DNA from: an uncultured Sphingomonadaceae bacterium
GTDB taxonomy: Bacteria > Pseudomonadota > Alphaproteobacteria > Sphingomonadales > Sphingomonadaceae
Assembly (NCBI GenBank): GCA_947497085.1
Contig: CANMFE010000001.1
Span: forward strand, 186,001 to 250,000
DNA length: 64,000 nt
Reading direction: 5' to 3'
Part shown: piece after piece, positions 8,204-19,060 of the stretch
Numbering within the stretch: position 1 is the stretch's first letter
Layout: the number at the start of each line of letters is the position of its first letter
Position numbers and translations under genes: made by a program
Notes under the pieces: generated by a model
The model's database searches: none
Seen by the model: the letters and a program-made list of their open reading frames with translations, nothing else
What the model was told of the DNA's origin: nothing

Positions 8204-10546
8204 ATGAGCGAAAATAGGAAAATTGTAGGACTGGATCAGAATTCTGATCCGGATGAAGCATTTGACTCAGGTGATGAAACTATCGCCGATGAGGCATCGC
8301 AAGATGAAAATGGTGCAGACTCCTCTTATCCCGATGTGGATATGGCCTCGCCTGAAACCAGCGATGATTATGCCATCACCGATGAAAGCGACTGGGACTG
8401 GGACGAGGCAGATGATGCCCCTACCCGTTCCGGCATTGCAGCAACATCGTTTTTTTTAGCAGCGGCGATTGCGTGGACCGGGCTTTATCTATGGTCCAAA
8501 ATGCCGGAAATTTCGTCAGGTGCAGGTATTCAGCAGGGCATAGACTGGTTTGTGCAATGGTCCATTCCGATGCTTCTTCTGGGTGTTGCCTATCTCCTTC
8601 TTATACGCAACAGCACACGTGAAGCTGGCCTTTTCAACAATGTCGCAGCATCCCTGCGCACCGAAAGTCAGGCGCTTGAAGCAAGATTACACCATGTGAA
8701 TAATGAGCTTTCACTGGCGCGTGAATTTCTGGCCAACCAGAGCCTGGAACTGGAATCGCTGGGCCGCAGTTCGTCGAACAAGCTTCTGGGTCATGCAAAA
8801 CAGATACAAGGCCTTATTGGAGACAGTGATGAAAAAGTCCGTGCCATTGGTGATGTATCCGATAGTGCCTTACACAATATTGAAAAGCTGCGCGAACAGT
8901 TGCCGGTCATTTCCACATCCGCAAAAGATGTCACCAGCCAGATAGCGAATGCGGGCCGCACGGCGCAGCTGCAAATCCGTGAAATGGCGGACGGCTTTAA
9001 ACGCGTGAATGAATTCGGCCAGGCCAGCGATGCTCAGATCATTGCGATTAAGCAGCGCGCGGAAAAGACTATCGCGGAACTTTCAGGAGCCATGGACAAA
9101 ATGTCCGGTTCACTTGATGAGAAAATTGGCCTTATATCCCAAAGCTCTTCATCCATGCTCAGCGCGTTTGAAGAAAATAGCGGCAGGGTGACCTCAAAGC
9201 TGCAGGAAAACGTCATTAGCATGCGCAATGAACAGGACGCCGCCGCTACATTGATGCAGGAACAACTGGAAAGTTACGAGCAATCACTCCTGCGCCTGGC
9301 CAGCAGCCGCGAGGAAGAAGATGCCAAATTAGCCGAAATGCTCTCTGCCATGCAGAAATTGCTCGAACAGAGTGAAGCGCGTATTGCGGAAATAGACAAT
9401 AGCGGTGGTGAAAGCACAGCGAAAATCGCATTTGCAGTCTCCGCGCTGGGTGAGAATGTTGATGATGTGCAGCGCAAAATGGCCGCATCAAAGCATACAT
9501 CAGAGGAATTGCTTCAGGAAGCAGAGAATCTGAAACTCGCCATACAGGCGAATATGAATGATGTTGACGAGGCATTGCCATCGTCCCTTGCGCAGCTTGA
9601 TGAACGCTTGTCACAGACTGTTGCGAGCTTCCATGACGCTCGCAACCAGCTTGCCGAAATTAACGATATTGGCGCGGCTTTTGCTGGGAAGGTGCAATCT
9701 GCACAGGAAAGCCTTGCTTCGCAGGCCGAGACAATATCCGCATTGCAAGGCGATAATAATGTCTGGAACCGGCAGAATGAAGATGTAAGCCGTCTAATCG
9801 CCTCCATCCAGTCTGCACGCGAAGAAAGCGAAGCACTTTCAAATTCAGCTAATGATACACTTATTGCCGCACTTAGCTCAGTGAAAAGCACAGCCGATGA
9901 AGCTGCCAAGGCATCCCGCACTGCCATGCAGGACAGCATCACGGATGTAGCCGGTGATTTTGAACAGAAAAGCGAGGAAGCACTCGAAAAAGTGTTGCAG
10001 ACCAAAGCTTCTGAATTGGTTGGCAAGCTGGAAGGCGCAGTCGAGCAGGCCATCGGGGCAACGCATGAGGCCACGCTGCATCTGCGTGACCAACTGCTTA
10101 AAGTGGATGAGCTTACGGCAAATCTGGAGTACCGCGTACAGGAAGCACGTGAGAAAGCCGAAGAAAATACCGATCAGGATTTTGCACGGCGTGTGTCTTT
10201 ACTGACAGAATCGCTTAATTCCACCGCAATCGATGTCACCAAGATATTTTCGAATGAAGTCACTGACAGTGCCTGGGAATCATATCTTAAGGGTGACCGC
10301 GGCATATTTGCGCGGCGCGCGGTGCGGCTACTCGATTCCGGTGAAGTGCGTGAGATATCCCGTCATTATGAAAATGACATGGAATTTCGTGACCATGTAA
10401 ACCGCTATATCAGGGACTTTGAAACCATGCTGCGCAACCTGCTTGCGACGCGAGAAGGCGGCGCAGTGGGTGTGACTTTGCTGTCATCGGATATCGGCAA
10501 GCTATATGTGGCGCTGGCACAGGCAATCGAGCGCTTCCGTAAATAA
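8204..10546 (+). CDS. Large membrane-anchored coiled-coil protein of unknown function
   Basis: 780 residues. About 75 highly acidic residues (rich in Asp, Glu, Ser) are followed by two membrane segments (about 80-100 and 117-137), then roughly 500 residues of heptad-rich, Ala/Glu/Gln/Ser-rich helix like those of methyl-accepting proteins or Smc-like rods, and a compact C-terminal domain of ~110 residues (LLTESLNSTAIDVTKIFSNE onward). There is no HAMP or receptor signalling hairpin that I can recognise. With both ends cytosolic, the rod would extend into the cytoplasm from an inner-membrane hairpin. A role in cell-envelope or chromosome organisation is only a guess. A hairpin at 10541-10566 overlaps the stop. 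Confidence 0.75.
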   Translation: MSENRKIVGLDQNSDPDEAFDSGDETIADEASQDENGADSSYPDVDMASPETSDDYAITDESDWDWDEADDAPTRSGIAATSFFLAAAIAWTGLYLWSKMPEISSGAGIQQGIDWFVQWSIPMLLLGVAYLLLIRNSTREAGLFNNVAASLRTESQALEARLHHVNNELSLAREFLANQSLELESLGRSSSNKLLGHAKQIQGLIGDSDEKVRAIGDVSDSALHNIEKLREQLPVISTSAKDVTSQIANAGRTAQLQIREMADGFKRVNEFGQASDAQIIAIKQRAEKTIAELSGAMDKMSGSLDEKIGLISQSSSSMLSAFEENSGRVTSKLQENVISMRNEQDAAATLMQEQLESYEQSLLRLASSREEEDAKLAEMLSAMQKLLEQSEARIAEIDNSGGESTAKIAFAVSALGENVDDVQRKMAASKHTSEELLQEAENLKLAIQANMNDVDEALPSSLAQLDERLSQTVASFHDARNQLAEINDIGAAFAGKVQSAQESLASQAETISALQGDNNVWNRQNEDVSRLIASIQSAREESEALSNSANDTLIAALSSVKSTADEAAKASRTAMQDSITDVAGDFEQKSEEALEKVLQTKASELVGKLEGAVEQAIGATHEATLHLRDQLLKVDELTANLEYRVQEAREKAEENTDQDFARRVSLLTESLNSTAIDVTKIFSNEVTDSAWESYLKGDRGIFARRAVRLLDSGEVREISRHYENDMEFRDHVNRYIRDFETMLRNLLATREGGAVGVTLLSSDIGKLYVALAQAIERFRK

Positions 10547-10566
10547 GGCCTGCCTCTGGCCTATTT
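10541..10566. terminator. Shared hairpin between two convergent genes
   Basis: AAATAAGGCC, a seven-base loop, then GGCCTATTT: nine paired bases with one bulged A. It covers the stop of the coiled-coil gene (10546) and of the DUF1467 gene (10561), and is followed by A/T on either strand. It looks like a compact bidirectional terminator; the U tract is weak. Confidence 0.5.
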
Positions 10567-10833
10567 CCGAACTGATTTGAAAAAATCAAGCGTTTCCGGC
10601 GTAACCCAGCCATAGATATAATTGGCATAGAATAATCCGAACAGGATAGAAGCCGCTATTGTCGTGCGTATAACGACAGCCAGTGGACGGAAATTGCCTG
10701 GCGCGCTGTCCGCCTGCCCCCTTACCTTTTCCATACCCAACTCATCATGCGTACGGACACCGAATGGCAGCACGACAAATGCCGATATCACCCAGAAAAG
10801 GGCATATATTGCAATAATGGATGTCCACTGCAT
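10561..10833 (-). CDS. DUF1467 family small membrane protein
   Basis: 90 residues with two membrane segments (about 5-25 and 56-78) separated by a short cytosolic stretch containing VLPFGVRTHDELG, a block I associate with alphaproteobacterial DUF1467 proteins. The family is regularly found next to ribonuclease J, as here: it starts six bases after the rnj stop. Function unknown; a link to RNA turnover is suggested only by the recurrent neighbourhood. It is the last gene of the long nuo-birA-coaX-rnj run. Confidence 0.8.
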   Translation of the reverse strand: MQWTSIIAIYALFWVISAFVVLPFGVRTHDELGMEKVRGQADSAPGNFRPLAVVIRTTIAASILFGLFYANYIYGWVTPETLDFFKSVRK

Positions 10834-10839
10834 ACCGGA

Positions 10840-12489
10840 TTAACTCCCAACGATCAGAACATGCACAACAGGTTTTTTGCCGGTCCAGCGCGTAGCACAG
10901 CGACGCACGGCAATACGGACAGCCTCACGCATTTTCTCAATATCCTGAACAGGTCCCTTGCCCTGTTTGCGCGCGGCGTCAATCGCATCATCGCTGGCTT
11001 CATCACAAAATGCGATCAGATCGTCATCCAGTGGCAGGCCCGCAGGTGCAATCACTGGATCACCTGCCAACATACCCTTGTTATCCAGAGCCACAGCGAC
11101 ACTCACATGTCCATTATGCGCCAGTTTGCGGCGTTCATTGATTGCACCACCATCAGCGGGCAATATGACATCACCGTCCAGAATAAGTCGGCCTGAAAAT
11201 TCACTACTAACCTTCCCCGGCTTACTCGGTGCAAGACGGATTAAATCACCGTTTTTCTGTACAATTGCTTTTGCGATGCCGCATTCCTTGCCGAAACGCG
11301 CCTGCTCCATCATATGCCGCATTTCGCCATGCACCGGCACAAGTATCTCCGGTTTTATCCAGCCATACATATCCGCCAGTTCTGGCCGACCCGGATGGCC
11401 GGAGACATGGATATGGGCCTGACGCTCGGTCACCATGATAACGCCTTTTTCGGCCAGCTGGTTCTGAATAAAGCCGATGGCAATTTCGTTGCCGGGAATC
11501 TGTTTGGAAGAAAACAGCACGGCATCGCCCTCCTCCACCTTGATTTGGTGCGTATCACTGGCAATACGGCCAAGTGCAGCGCGGGGCTCGCCCTGCCCGC
11601 CAGTTGCTATGACCATGACTTTATTACGGGGCAGGTCCATTGCCTCGTCAAAATCCACCGTTTCCGGAAAATCTTTCAGATATCCGTACTGCTGTGCGTT
11701 TTCGATAATGCGATGCAATGACCGGCCAGCCACACAAAGTTTCCGTCCCGTTTTCTTTGCAACTTCGCCCAATGTGTGAAGCCGAGCCACATTCGATGCG
11801 AACGTGGTCACAATAACACGGTTCTTCTGTTTCCTGACTTCTTCAATCAGGTTCTCGCGCACATCACCCTCAGAACCTGACGCACTGGGATTGAAAACAT
11901 TGGTGGAATCACACACCAGTGCCAGCACGCCTTCGTCACCGATTTTGGTGAGTTCCTCCGGTGTAGATGGCACACCAACTATCGGTTCATTATCCAGTTT
12001 CCAGTCACCTGTATGGAAAATCCGGCCATAGGGCGTATCAATAACAACTGCGTTGCCCTCCGCGATCGAATGCGCCAGCGGCACATAGCGAAAGCCGAAT
12101 GGGCCAAGATCAAAGCTCCCCTCATTATCGATGATATTAAGCTCGACCTCATTGCTTAGGCCCGCTTCATCCAGCTTGCGCTTGACAAGCCCTGCGGTGA
12201 ACGGTGTGGCGTAAAGCGGCACGCCCAGATCTGCGGCCAGATAAGGCACTGCGCCAATATGATCTTCATGGCCGTGGGTGAGTACAATACCCAGCAGGTC
12301 GTCGCTGCGCTCTTCAATAAACTGTAAGTCGGGGAAGATCAGGTCAACGCCGGGATAGTTGGGGTCCGAAAAGGTCATGCCCAGATCAACCATCACCCAT
12401 TTACCGTTACAGCCATACAGGTTGGCATTCATGCCAATTTCGCCCGACCCGCCAAGGGCCAGGAATAAAAGCTCGTCTTTCGGCTTCAT
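10840..12489 (-). CDS. rnj: Ribonuclease J
   Basis: 549 residues from ATG 12489; a TTG at 12504 would add five residues and overlap coaX. RNase J is a metallo-beta-lactamase/beta-CASP nuclease acting on RNA 5' ends. Seen here: GGSGEIGMNANLYG at the N-terminus, the metal motif THGHEDHIGAVPYL, a later His in FHTGDWKLD, the beta-CASP block VIVTTFASNVARLHTL, and VPVHGEMRHM toward the C-terminus. The C-terminal ~100 residues end in KPVVHVLIVGS. It follows coaX by four bases, so it should be co-transcribed with it. Confidence 0.96.
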   Translation of the reverse strand: MKPKDELLFLALGGSGEIGMNANLYGCNGKWVMVDLGMTFSDPNYPGVDLIFPDLQFIEERSDDLLGIVLTHGHEDHIGAVPYLAADLGVPLYATPFTAGLVKRKLDEAGLSNEVELNIIDNEGSFDLGPFGFRYVPLAHSIAEGNAVVIDTPYGRIFHTGDWKLDNEPIVGVPSTPEELTKIGDEGVLALVCDSTNVFNPSASGSEGDVRENLIEEVRKQKNRVIVTTFASNVARLHTLGEVAKKTGRKLCVAGRSLHRIIENAQQYGYLKDFPETVDFDEAMDLPRNKVMVIATGGQGEPRAALGRIASDTHQIKVEEGDAVLFSSKQIPGNEIAIGFIQNQLAEKGVIMVTERQAHIHVSGHPGRPELADMYGWIKPEILVPVHGEMRHMMEQARFGKECGIAKAIVQKNGDLIRLAPSKPGKVSSEFSGRLILDGDVILPADGGAINERRKLAHNGHVSVAVALDNKGMLAGDPVIAPAGLPLDDDLIAFCDEASDDAIDAARKQGKGPVQDIEKMREAVRIAVRRCATRWTGKKPVVHVLIVGS

Positions 12490-12493
12490 CTGA

Positions 12494-13273
12494 TTATTTT
12501 CCAATTCTCTTATACAGGATGTTGAGGCCCTTGAGTGTCAGGTCGGACACGACCTCATCAAATATGTCCGTAGGTCCGTCAAATAATGGCGCGAGCCCGC
12601 CGGTGGCAATCACCTTGACTGGGCGGCCGATTTCTTCCGCAAGCCGCGATGTCATGCCTTCAATCATAGACACATAACCCCAGAAAACCCCGCTATGCAT
12701 GGCATCTTCGGTCGTTTTTCCAATCACCTTGTCGCCAGGCTTGGGTTCGGTAATCACAATACGTGGCAGCTTTGCCGCCGCTGTCACCAATGCTTCCAGC
12801 GACAGGTTAATGCCGGGCGCAATCACCCCGCCCTTATAGCTGCCGTTAAAATCAACAATATCGAACGTCGTCGCCGTACCGAAATCGATGATAATCAAAT
12901 CGCTTTTCCATGACGCATAAGCGGCAATGGCGTTAACGATCCGGTCTGCGCCCACTGCGCCGGGATCTGGCAAATCGACTTTCATGCCATATTCCACGGG
13001 AGGCTGTCCGGTGATAAGCGGTTCCTTGTGGCAATATTTGCGGGTGAAAGATGCAAGGTTGCGCATCACGCCGGGTACGACGCTGGCCATGATAACATCG
13101 TCAATATCCGCAAATGACAGGTTATTGAGCTGTAACAGCTGATTCAGCCAGACAGCATATTCGTCGCTGGTCCGTTTTGTATTGGTCGCGATGCGCCAGC
13201 GAAAGCGGATATCTTCATCCTCAATCAGCGCGAAAACAATATTGGTATTGCCGACATCAATGGCGAGCAGCAT
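12494..13273 (-). CDS. coaX: Type III pantothenate kinase
   Basis: 259 residues. Phosphorylates pantothenate, first step to coenzyme A. The ASKHA-fold motifs are visible: [16 protein letters not shown] (phosphate 1), [12 protein letters not shown], and [14 protein letters not shown] (phosphate 2), then [15 protein letters not shown] and VIATGGLA. Type III enzymes are not feedback inhibited by CoA, which is family knowledge. Position between birA and rnj is the standard alphaproteobacterial arrangement. Confidence 0.96.
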   Translation of the reverse strand: MLLAIDVGNTNIVFALIEDEDIRFRWRIATNTKRTSDEYAVWLNQLLQLNNLSFADIDDVIMASVVPGVMRNLASFTRKYCHKEPLITGQPPVEYGMKVDLPDPGAVGADRIVNAIAAYASWKSDLIIIDFGTATTFDIVDFNGSYKGGVIAPGINLSLEALVTAAAKLPRIVITEPKPGDKVIGKTTEDAMHSGVFWGYVSMIEGMTSRLAEEIGRPVKVIATGGLAPLFDGPTDIFDEVVSDLTLKGLNILYKRIGK

Positions 13274-13276
13274 CTG

Positions 13277-14008
13277 CTATTCCTCTATATTCCGGACGAT
13301 TTCGACATCGCCTGCATGAATTACCTGAACCGCGCCGTCATTTGTTCGGATTTTCAGTGAACCGTTTATGTCTATCCCGATAAAGGTTCCGGTCAAATGA
13401 TTTGCGCCCTCACGGGAAATTTTGATTTCAGTCCCTGTTTTATGGGCATTGCGCTGCCACTTATCAAGCGTGTTGGATATGGGTTTGTTACGCCATTCAT
13501 CGCAGATATGCTGGAATTTTTGAGCCAGTTCCCCAACAAGCATGGCTGCATCAAGCGATTTTGGCGCACCCGCATCGTGCAGGCAGGTGACTTCACGGCC
13601 CGGAATATCGGGCGCGGCCGCAATGTTGATGCCAATCCCGACAATCACGGCATCTTCATAGCGCTCAAGCAGCATCCCGCACAGCTTTTTACCTTCCACC
13701 AAAACATCATTGGGCCATTTGAGCTGTGGCGCCTTATCCGCCAGATAGGGAGCGACGGTATCATATACTGCCAGCGCAGCAACAAATGCCAATGTAGACG
13801 CCGGCGGATCACCTGCGCGAAGCCGTACCAGCGTGCTGGCGAACAGATTGCCTGATGGGCTTTCCCATGTCCGCCCCAGCCTGCCGCGTCCGCCGCTCTG
13901 CCGCTCTGCCTGTATCCACAGGCCTTCGGCGGCACCTGCACGGGCACGCTCCAGCATATCCGCATTGGTCGATGCGGTAAGCGAAACAGTTTCAATATGC
14001 GGTTTCAG
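13277..14008 (-). CDS. birA: Biotin--[acetyl-CoA-carboxylase] ligase, probable non-ATG start
   Basis: 243 residues if it begins at the CTG at 14008. It attaches biotin to carboxylase carrier proteins. The conserved ligase residues are seen as ETVSLTASTNADM (the STN biotin-pocket motif), QSGGRGRLGRTWESP and LKWPNDVLVEGKKLCGML. There is no N-terminal helix-turn-helix, so it is a group I enzyme and not a repressor. The first ATG (13957) would cut off the STN motif, so translation must start upstream. In frame, only ATC and CTG lie between this motif and the TAG stop of nuoN (TAGATCCTG), implying re-initiation after nuoN at a rare start codon. Confidence 0.85.
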   Translation of the reverse strand: MKPHIETVSLTASTNADMLERARAGAAEGLWIQAERQSGGRGRLGRTWESPSGNLFASTLVRLRAGDPPASTLAFVAALAVYDTVAPYLADKAPQLKWPNDVLVEGKKLCGMLLERYEDAVIVGIGINIAAAPDIPGREVTCLHDAGAPKSLDAAMLVGELAQKFQHICDEWRNKPISNTLDKWQRNAHKTGTEIKISREGANHLTGTFIGIDINGSLKIRTNDGAVQVIHAGDVEIVRNIEE

Positions 14009-14011
14009 GAT

Positions 14012-15490
14012 CTAAAAGGCCCAGAACAGCGCCGCAGCCGCCTGGTCCGCAATATTGCCCAGCACCGGTATCAGGAGATAGCCGAGCGGCGATACGAATA
14101 GCGCGCACAGCGCAATAATGATCGCATGGCTCTTGCTGTCACTCTTGACCACCACATCCGCAGGTTCATCAAAATACATCACCTTGATAACCTTGAGATA
14201 ATAGAACGCGCCGATCACCGATGCGGCGATACCAAGCGCGGCGAGCAGGATCAGGTCCGCCTTCACGGCCGCTTCAAACACCAGGAACTTGCCCCAGAAA
14301 CCGAAAAGCGGCGGAATACCAGCAAGCGAAAACATGAATATCGCCATGGCCGCAGCAAGCGCAGGACGCGATTTCGACAATCCGGCGAGTGAAGATATCT
14401 CCTCCACCTGGTTTCCATCCGCATCGCGCAGGTCGAGCACCGCCACGAAACTGCCCAGTGTCATGGCGACATAGATCATCAGGTAAACCAGCATGGCCGA
14501 TGCCCCTGCCTGATTTGCGGCGGCAAGACCAATCAGGATGAAGCCCACATTGTTGATCGAGCTATAGGCGAGCAGGCGCTTGATATTGGTCTGGCCAATG
14601 GCACCTGCTGCACCGACAACAATCGATGCCAGCGCAATGAAGATGATAATCTGCTGCCACGCAGCTACCTGGCTGCCAAACGCCTCGATCGCAAGCCGCA
14701 TGGTAAGTGCAAGCGCCGCAACCTTGGGCGCAGTGGCAAAGAATGTTGTCACCGGCGTAGGCGCGCCTTCATACACATCGGGCGTCCACATATGGAACGG
14801 CACCGCGCTGATCTTGAACGCCATACCGGCGAGCACGAATATCAGCCCGAACAGCGCGCCTGTTGAAAGCCCGCCCTCAAATGCCTGGTTGATGCCGTTA
14901 AAGCTGGTCGTACCGGTAAAGCCGTAAAGCAGCGACATGCCAAACAGCAATATGCCGCTCGCCAATGCACCCAGCACGAAATATTTAAGGCCCGCCTCTG
15001 CAGAGCGCTCATCATTGCGCAGGAAACTCGCCAGCACATAGGCCGCAAGACTATTGAGTTCGAGGCCAATATAGAGCGTCATCAGGTCAACTGCTGACAC
15101 CATCATGCCCATGCCAACCGATGCAAAAAGAATAAGCACGGGATATTCGGGGCGCATGGCACTGGTCCGGCGAGAACCGGCATTTTCGAAGAAACGCGGC
15201 GCAATGATGATGGAAACAATGGCCGAGATATAGATGAGCAGTTTGGTCAGCGCGCTGAATTTATCAACGCGGTACTGCCCGAAAAACGCGTCCCCGCCAT
15301 CCGCAAAAGACGGGTTGGTCAAAAATTCAAATGCCACTGCAGAGGCCGCGAACAGGGCTGCCACCGCCAATATGCTGACAAGGCGGGAGGATTTGAATCC
15401 GCCCCATGCGCCGATAAGCAGCAATAGCAGTCCGCTTGCGCCCAAAATGATTTCGGGTGCGACCAGATAAAGGGAATTACCAACTGACAT
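14012..15490 (-). CDS. nuoN: NADH-quinone oxidoreductase subunit N
   Basis: 492 residues, about fourteen membrane segments. One of the three antiporter-like proton-pumping subunits of complex I. The conserved proton-transfer Glu/Lys region is in ELNSLAAYVLASFLRNDERSAEAGLKYFVLG, and a second conserved Lys lies in KISAVPFHMWTPDVYEGAPTP. Its first base is shared with the last base of the nuoM stop. Confidence 0.97.
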   Translation of the reverse strand: MSVGNSLYLVAPEIILGASGLLLLLIGAWGGFKSSRLVSILAVAALFAASAVAFEFLTNPSFADGGDAFFGQYRVDKFSALTKLLIYISAIVSIIIAPRFFENAGSRRTSAMRPEYPVLILFASVGMGMMVSAVDLMTLYIGLELNSLAAYVLASFLRNDERSAEAGLKYFVLGALASGILLFGMSLLYGFTGTTSFNGINQAFEGGLSTGALFGLIFVLAGMAFKISAVPFHMWTPDVYEGAPTPVTTFFATAPKVAALALTMRLAIEAFGSQVAAWQQIIIFIALASIVVGAAGAIGQTNIKRLLAYSSINNVGFILIGLAAANQAGASAMLVYLMIYVAMTLGSFVAVLDLRDADGNQVEEISSLAGLSKSRPALAAAMAIFMFSLAGIPPLFGFWGKFLVFEAAVKADLILLAALGIAASVIGAFYYLKVIKVMYFDEPADVVVKSDSKSHAIIIALCALFVSPLGYLLIPVLGNIADQAAAALFWAF

Positions 15491-17043
15491 TAATGGCCTC
15501 CCTCGCTTGCTTCATGGGAGCCATGCTCGCCCTTCTCTTCTTTTTTCGGTACGCCCATCGTGATTTGCGCATCCCCTTGGGGCTGCGCACGGGCAATGCG
15601 TGCTTCAAGTGTCGTAATATCCTGCCGCATGGGTGCAAGGAAGCTTTCCGGGTAGACGCCCATCCACAGCACCACCGCGGCAATCGGCGCCAGCAGCGCC
15701 ATTTCACGGCCGCTCAGATCGGACATCGCCTTCACATCCTCATGCACCAGATCGCCATAGGCAACCCGGCGATAAAGGTAGAGCATATAGCCCGCACCCA
15801 GAATGATCCCGGTGGTACACACCAGCGCGACCCAGCTGGAAACCTTGTAAATGCCCAGCAGCGACAGGAATTCGCCAACGAAGCCGCTGGTGCCTGGCAG
15901 ACCGATTGAGGCCATGGTGAATAGCAGGAACAAGAGCGCGTATTTTGGCATGTTGATCGACAGTCCGCCATAACGGTCAATTTCGCGCGTGTGCAGCCGA
16001 TCATAAATAACGCCGACACACAGAAACAATGCGCCTGACACCAGACCATGGCTCAGCATCACGATCATCGCGCCTTCCAGCCCTTGCTTGTTAAAAGCGA
16101 ACAGGCCGACCGTCACAATCGCCATATGCGCGACCGAGGAATAGGCAATCAGTTTTTTCATATCATGCTGTACCAGCGCGACAAGCGAAGTATAGACCAC
16201 CGCCACCATCGACAGGCCGAATATGAGCCAGACAAACTGTGCAGACGCTTCAGGGAACATCGGCAGTGAAAAGCGGATAAAGCCGTATCCGCCGAGTTTC
16301 AGCAGCACGCCCGCCAGAATGACCGAACCCGCAGTAGGCGCCTGAACGTGCGCATCGGGTAGCCATGTATGCACAGGCCACATCGGCATTTTCACCGCAA
16401 AGCTGGCGAAGAAAGCAAGCCAGAGCCATGTCTGCGCCTCTGGCGCGAAATCATAGTTCATCAGCGTCGGGATATCGGTCGTGCCCGCCTGATTGGTCAT
16501 CCACAGCATCGCAATCAGCATCAGCACCGATCCGAGCAGCGTGTAAAGGAAGAATTTGTACGACGCGTAAATCCGGTCCGCCCCGCCCCAGATACCTATA
16601 ATCAGGTACATCGGGATCAGGCCCGCTTCAAAAAAGATATAGAACAGGAAAATATCCTGCGCCGCGAACACGCCGATCATCAGTGTTTCCATAAACAGGA
16701 ACGCCGCCATATATTCGCCGACACGTTTCTGGATCGCTTCCCAGCTGGCGCCGATACAGATTGGCATCAGAAATACCGACAACATGATGAGCATCAGCGC
16801 AATGCCGTCAATACCGAGCGCCCATGAGAACCGCCCGAATATCGGCGCGTTTTCGGTAAACTGCCACTGCGCACCGCCAATATCGTAATTGAGCCATAGC
16901 ACGATGCCGAGCGCCAGATTGGCCAGCGTGGCAATGAGCGCCATCCAGCGTGCCGAATTGGCAGACAGGAACAGGCAGACGATCGCGGCTATCGTCGGAA
17001 TAGCCAGCATCAGCGACAGGATTGGAAAGCCAAGTTCGTTCAT
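15490..17043 (-). CDS. nuoM: NADH-quinone oxidoreductase subunit M
   Basis: 517 residues. Second antiporter-like pump subunit of complex I. Family blocks: [20 protein letters not shown] with the essential Glu, [25 protein letters not shown], and [15 protein letters not shown]. The tail from about residue 485 carries a charged extension ([19 protein letters not shown]) that is His/Glu rich and cytosolic or periplasmic; its role is not known. It overlaps nuoN by one base and follows nuoL by one base. Confidence 0.97.
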   Translation of the reverse strand: MNELGFPILSLMLAIPTIAAIVCLFLSANSARWMALIATLANLALGIVLWLNYDIGGAQWQFTENAPIFGRFSWALGIDGIALMLIMLSVFLMPICIGASWEAIQKRVGEYMAAFLFMETLMIGVFAAQDIFLFYIFFEAGLIPMYLIIGIWGGADRIYASYKFFLYTLLGSVLMLIAMLWMTNQAGTTDIPTLMNYDFAPEAQTWLWLAFFASFAVKMPMWPVHTWLPDAHVQAPTAGSVILAGVLLKLGGYGFIRFSLPMFPEASAQFVWLIFGLSMVAVVYTSLVALVQHDMKKLIAYSSVAHMAIVTVGLFAFNKQGLEGAMIVMLSHGLVSGALFLCVGVIYDRLHTREIDRYGGLSINMPKYALLFLLFTMASIGLPGTSGFVGEFLSLLGIYKVSSWVALVCTTGIILGAGYMLYLYRRVAYGDLVHEDVKAMSDLSGREMALLAPIAAVVLWMGVYPESFLAPMRQDITTLEARIARAQPQGDAQITMGVPKKEEKGEHGSHEASEGGH

Positions 17044-17044
17044 C

Positions 17045-19060
17045 TTATCGCACCATTACCCAAGTGATCGCCGCCACAAGCCCCAGGAGCATGACCAGCG
17101 CATAGCTGTAAAGATATCCGGTCTGGAGCTTGCCAGCGACCCTACTGCCATAGCTGACCAGAGTTGCCGCGCCATCGGGGCCGAAACGGTCAATGGTCTG
17201 CTGGTCGCCGCGTTTCCAGAACAGGCGTCCGAACCAGAAAGCCGGTTTGACGAAAATCAGGTCATACAGCTCATCAAAATACCATTTGTTGAGGAAGAAC
17301 TGGTACAGGCCGCGGAATTGCTCCGCCAGCGCCTGCGGCCGTCCTTCGCCGCGCATATACATATAAAATGCCGTGCCAAGCCCGATCAGCATCGCAACAG
17401 TCGACGACAGTTTGACCCAGTAAGGCACTTCATGGATGGCGTGCATCAGATGTGCGTCAAACGCGATGCTGCCATTCCAGAATGCCGCGCCCTGCTCTGC
17501 ATCGATAAAGGCATGATGGAACACGAAACCCGCAAATATTGCGCCCATCGCGAGCACGCCGAGCGGTATGAGCATGGTGAGCGGGCTTTCATGCGGGTGA
17601 TAGCCGCCCGTGCTGTCTTCAGCCGTTTCCGGCGTCTTGTGGACGCTATGCTGGATATGTTCAGACTCAATCCAGCGCGGCTTGCCCCAGAATGTCAGGA
17701 ACATCAGACGCCAGCTATAGAAGCTGGTGAGCAGCGCCGCGGTGACGCCAACGAAAAAGGCAATGCCGCCCATTTCAGTGCCGCTCGCATAGGCCGCCTC
17801 AATAATCGCGTCTTTTGAGAAAAAGCCGGCAAAGCCGAGCGCCGGGATTGCGCCGATATGAATGATACCCACACCGGTAATCGCCAATGTGCCAGCGAGC
17901 ATTGCCCAGAATGTGAGCGGAATTTCTTTTTTCAGGCCGCCATAATAGCGCATGTCCTGTTCATGATGCATCGCATGGATGACACTGCCCGCGCCCAGGA
18001 ACAACAGCGCCTTGAAAAACGCATGGGTGAACAGGTGGAACATCGCCGCGCCATAGGCGCCGACGCCAGCGGCAAAGAACATATAGCCAAGCTGTGAGCA
18101 GGTCGAATAGGCGATCACGCGCTTGATATCGGTTTGCACCAGACCGACCGTCGCCGCGAACAGCGCAGTGGCCGCGCCCACGAAAGTTACCACTGCCAGC
18201 GCCGTTTCGCTGGTTTCAAACATGGGTGACAGGCGGCAGACCATGAACACGCCTGCGGTCACCATGGTCGCGGCATGGATCAATGCTGACACAGGTGTCG
18301 GGCCTTCCATCGCGTCGGGTAGCCAGGTGTGCAGGCCGAGCTGTGCCGATTTGCCCATTGCGCCGATAAACAACAGCAGGCAGAGGATCGTCATCGTATC
18401 AAGCCGCATACCGAGAAAACCGATGGTGGAGCCCGCCATGGAAGGTGCGGCTTCAAGGATTTCGGGGATGGAAACGGTGCCAAACACCAGGAAAGTGCCG
18501 AAAATGCCGAGCATAAAGCCAAGGTCGCCAACACGGTTGACGACAAACGCCTTGATCGCGGCGGCATTCGCGCTTGGCTTTTTGAACCAGAAACCGATCA
18601 GCAGGTAGGAAGCAAGCCCCACGCCTTCCCAGCCAAAGAACATCTGCACAAGGTTGTCAGCTGTCACCAGCATCAGCATGGCAAAGGTGAAGAGCGAGAG
18701 ATAGGCGAAGAAACGCGGTTGATCCGGGTCTTCATCCATATAGCCCCAGCTATAGAGATGCACGAGCGCGGACACAGTGGTGACCACGACCAGCATGACT
18801 GCGGTCAATGTGTCGACACGCAATGCCCAATTGAAATTGAGGTCGCCCGAACGCACCCAGTCGAGAACCGGCACGACCGTAGCCTGGGCATCGCCGCCTA
18901 GGAAACTCAGGAAAATCGGCCAGCTGAGCGCACAGGAAATGAACAGCGCGCCGGTCGTGATAACCTTGGCCGGAATATTGCCCAGCGCCCGGTTGCCAAG
19001 CCCCGCAATGATCGCCGCCAGCAGGGGCAGGAATACGATAAGTTTAATGGCCACGCCCAT
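17045..19060 (-). CDS. nuoL: NADH-quinone oxidoreductase subunit L
   Basis: 671 residues, largest pump subunit of complex I, with about sixteen membrane segments. Seen: [57 protein letters not shown]. The C-terminal third, after [17 protein letters not shown], holds the soluble insert and the long amphipathic helix plus last membrane segment expected for NuoL. Directly follows nuoK with no gap. Confidence 0.97.
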   Translation of the reverse strand: MGVAIKLIVFLPLLAAIIAGLGNRALGNIPAKVITTGALFISCALSWPIFLSFLGGDAQATVVPVLDWVRSGDLNFNWALRVDTLTAVMLVVVTTVSALVHLYSWGYMDEDPDQPRFFAYLSLFTFAMLMLVTADNLVQMFFGWEGVGLASYLLIGFWFKKPSANAAAIKAFVVNRVGDLGFMLGIFGTFLVFGTVSIPEILEAAPSMAGSTIGFLGMRLDTMTILCLLLFIGAMGKSAQLGLHTWLPDAMEGPTPVSALIHAATMVTAGVFMVCRLSPMFETSETALAVVTFVGAATALFAATVGLVQTDIKRVIAYSTCSQLGYMFFAAGVGAYGAAMFHLFTHAFFKALLFLGAGSVIHAMHHEQDMRYYGGLKKEIPLTFWAMLAGTLAITGVGIIHIGAIPALGFAGFFSKDAIIEAAYASGTEMGGIAFFVGVTAALLTSFYSWRLMFLTFWGKPRWIESEHIQHSVHKTPETAEDSTGGYHPHESPLTMLIPLGVLAMGAIFAGFVFHHAFIDAEQGAAFWNGSIAFDAHLMHAIHEVPYWVKLSSTVAMLIGLGTAFYMYMRGEGRPQALAEQFRGLYQFFLNKWYFDELYDLIFVKPAFWFGRLFWKRGDQQTIDRFGPDGAATLVSYGSRVAGKLQTGYLYSYALVMLLGLVAAITWVMVR

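Noticed and set aside
16889..17818. 309-codon forward frame opposite nuoM/nuoL
   Set aside because: Antisense shadow with His/Arg-rich composition typical of reverse-complemented membrane genes.
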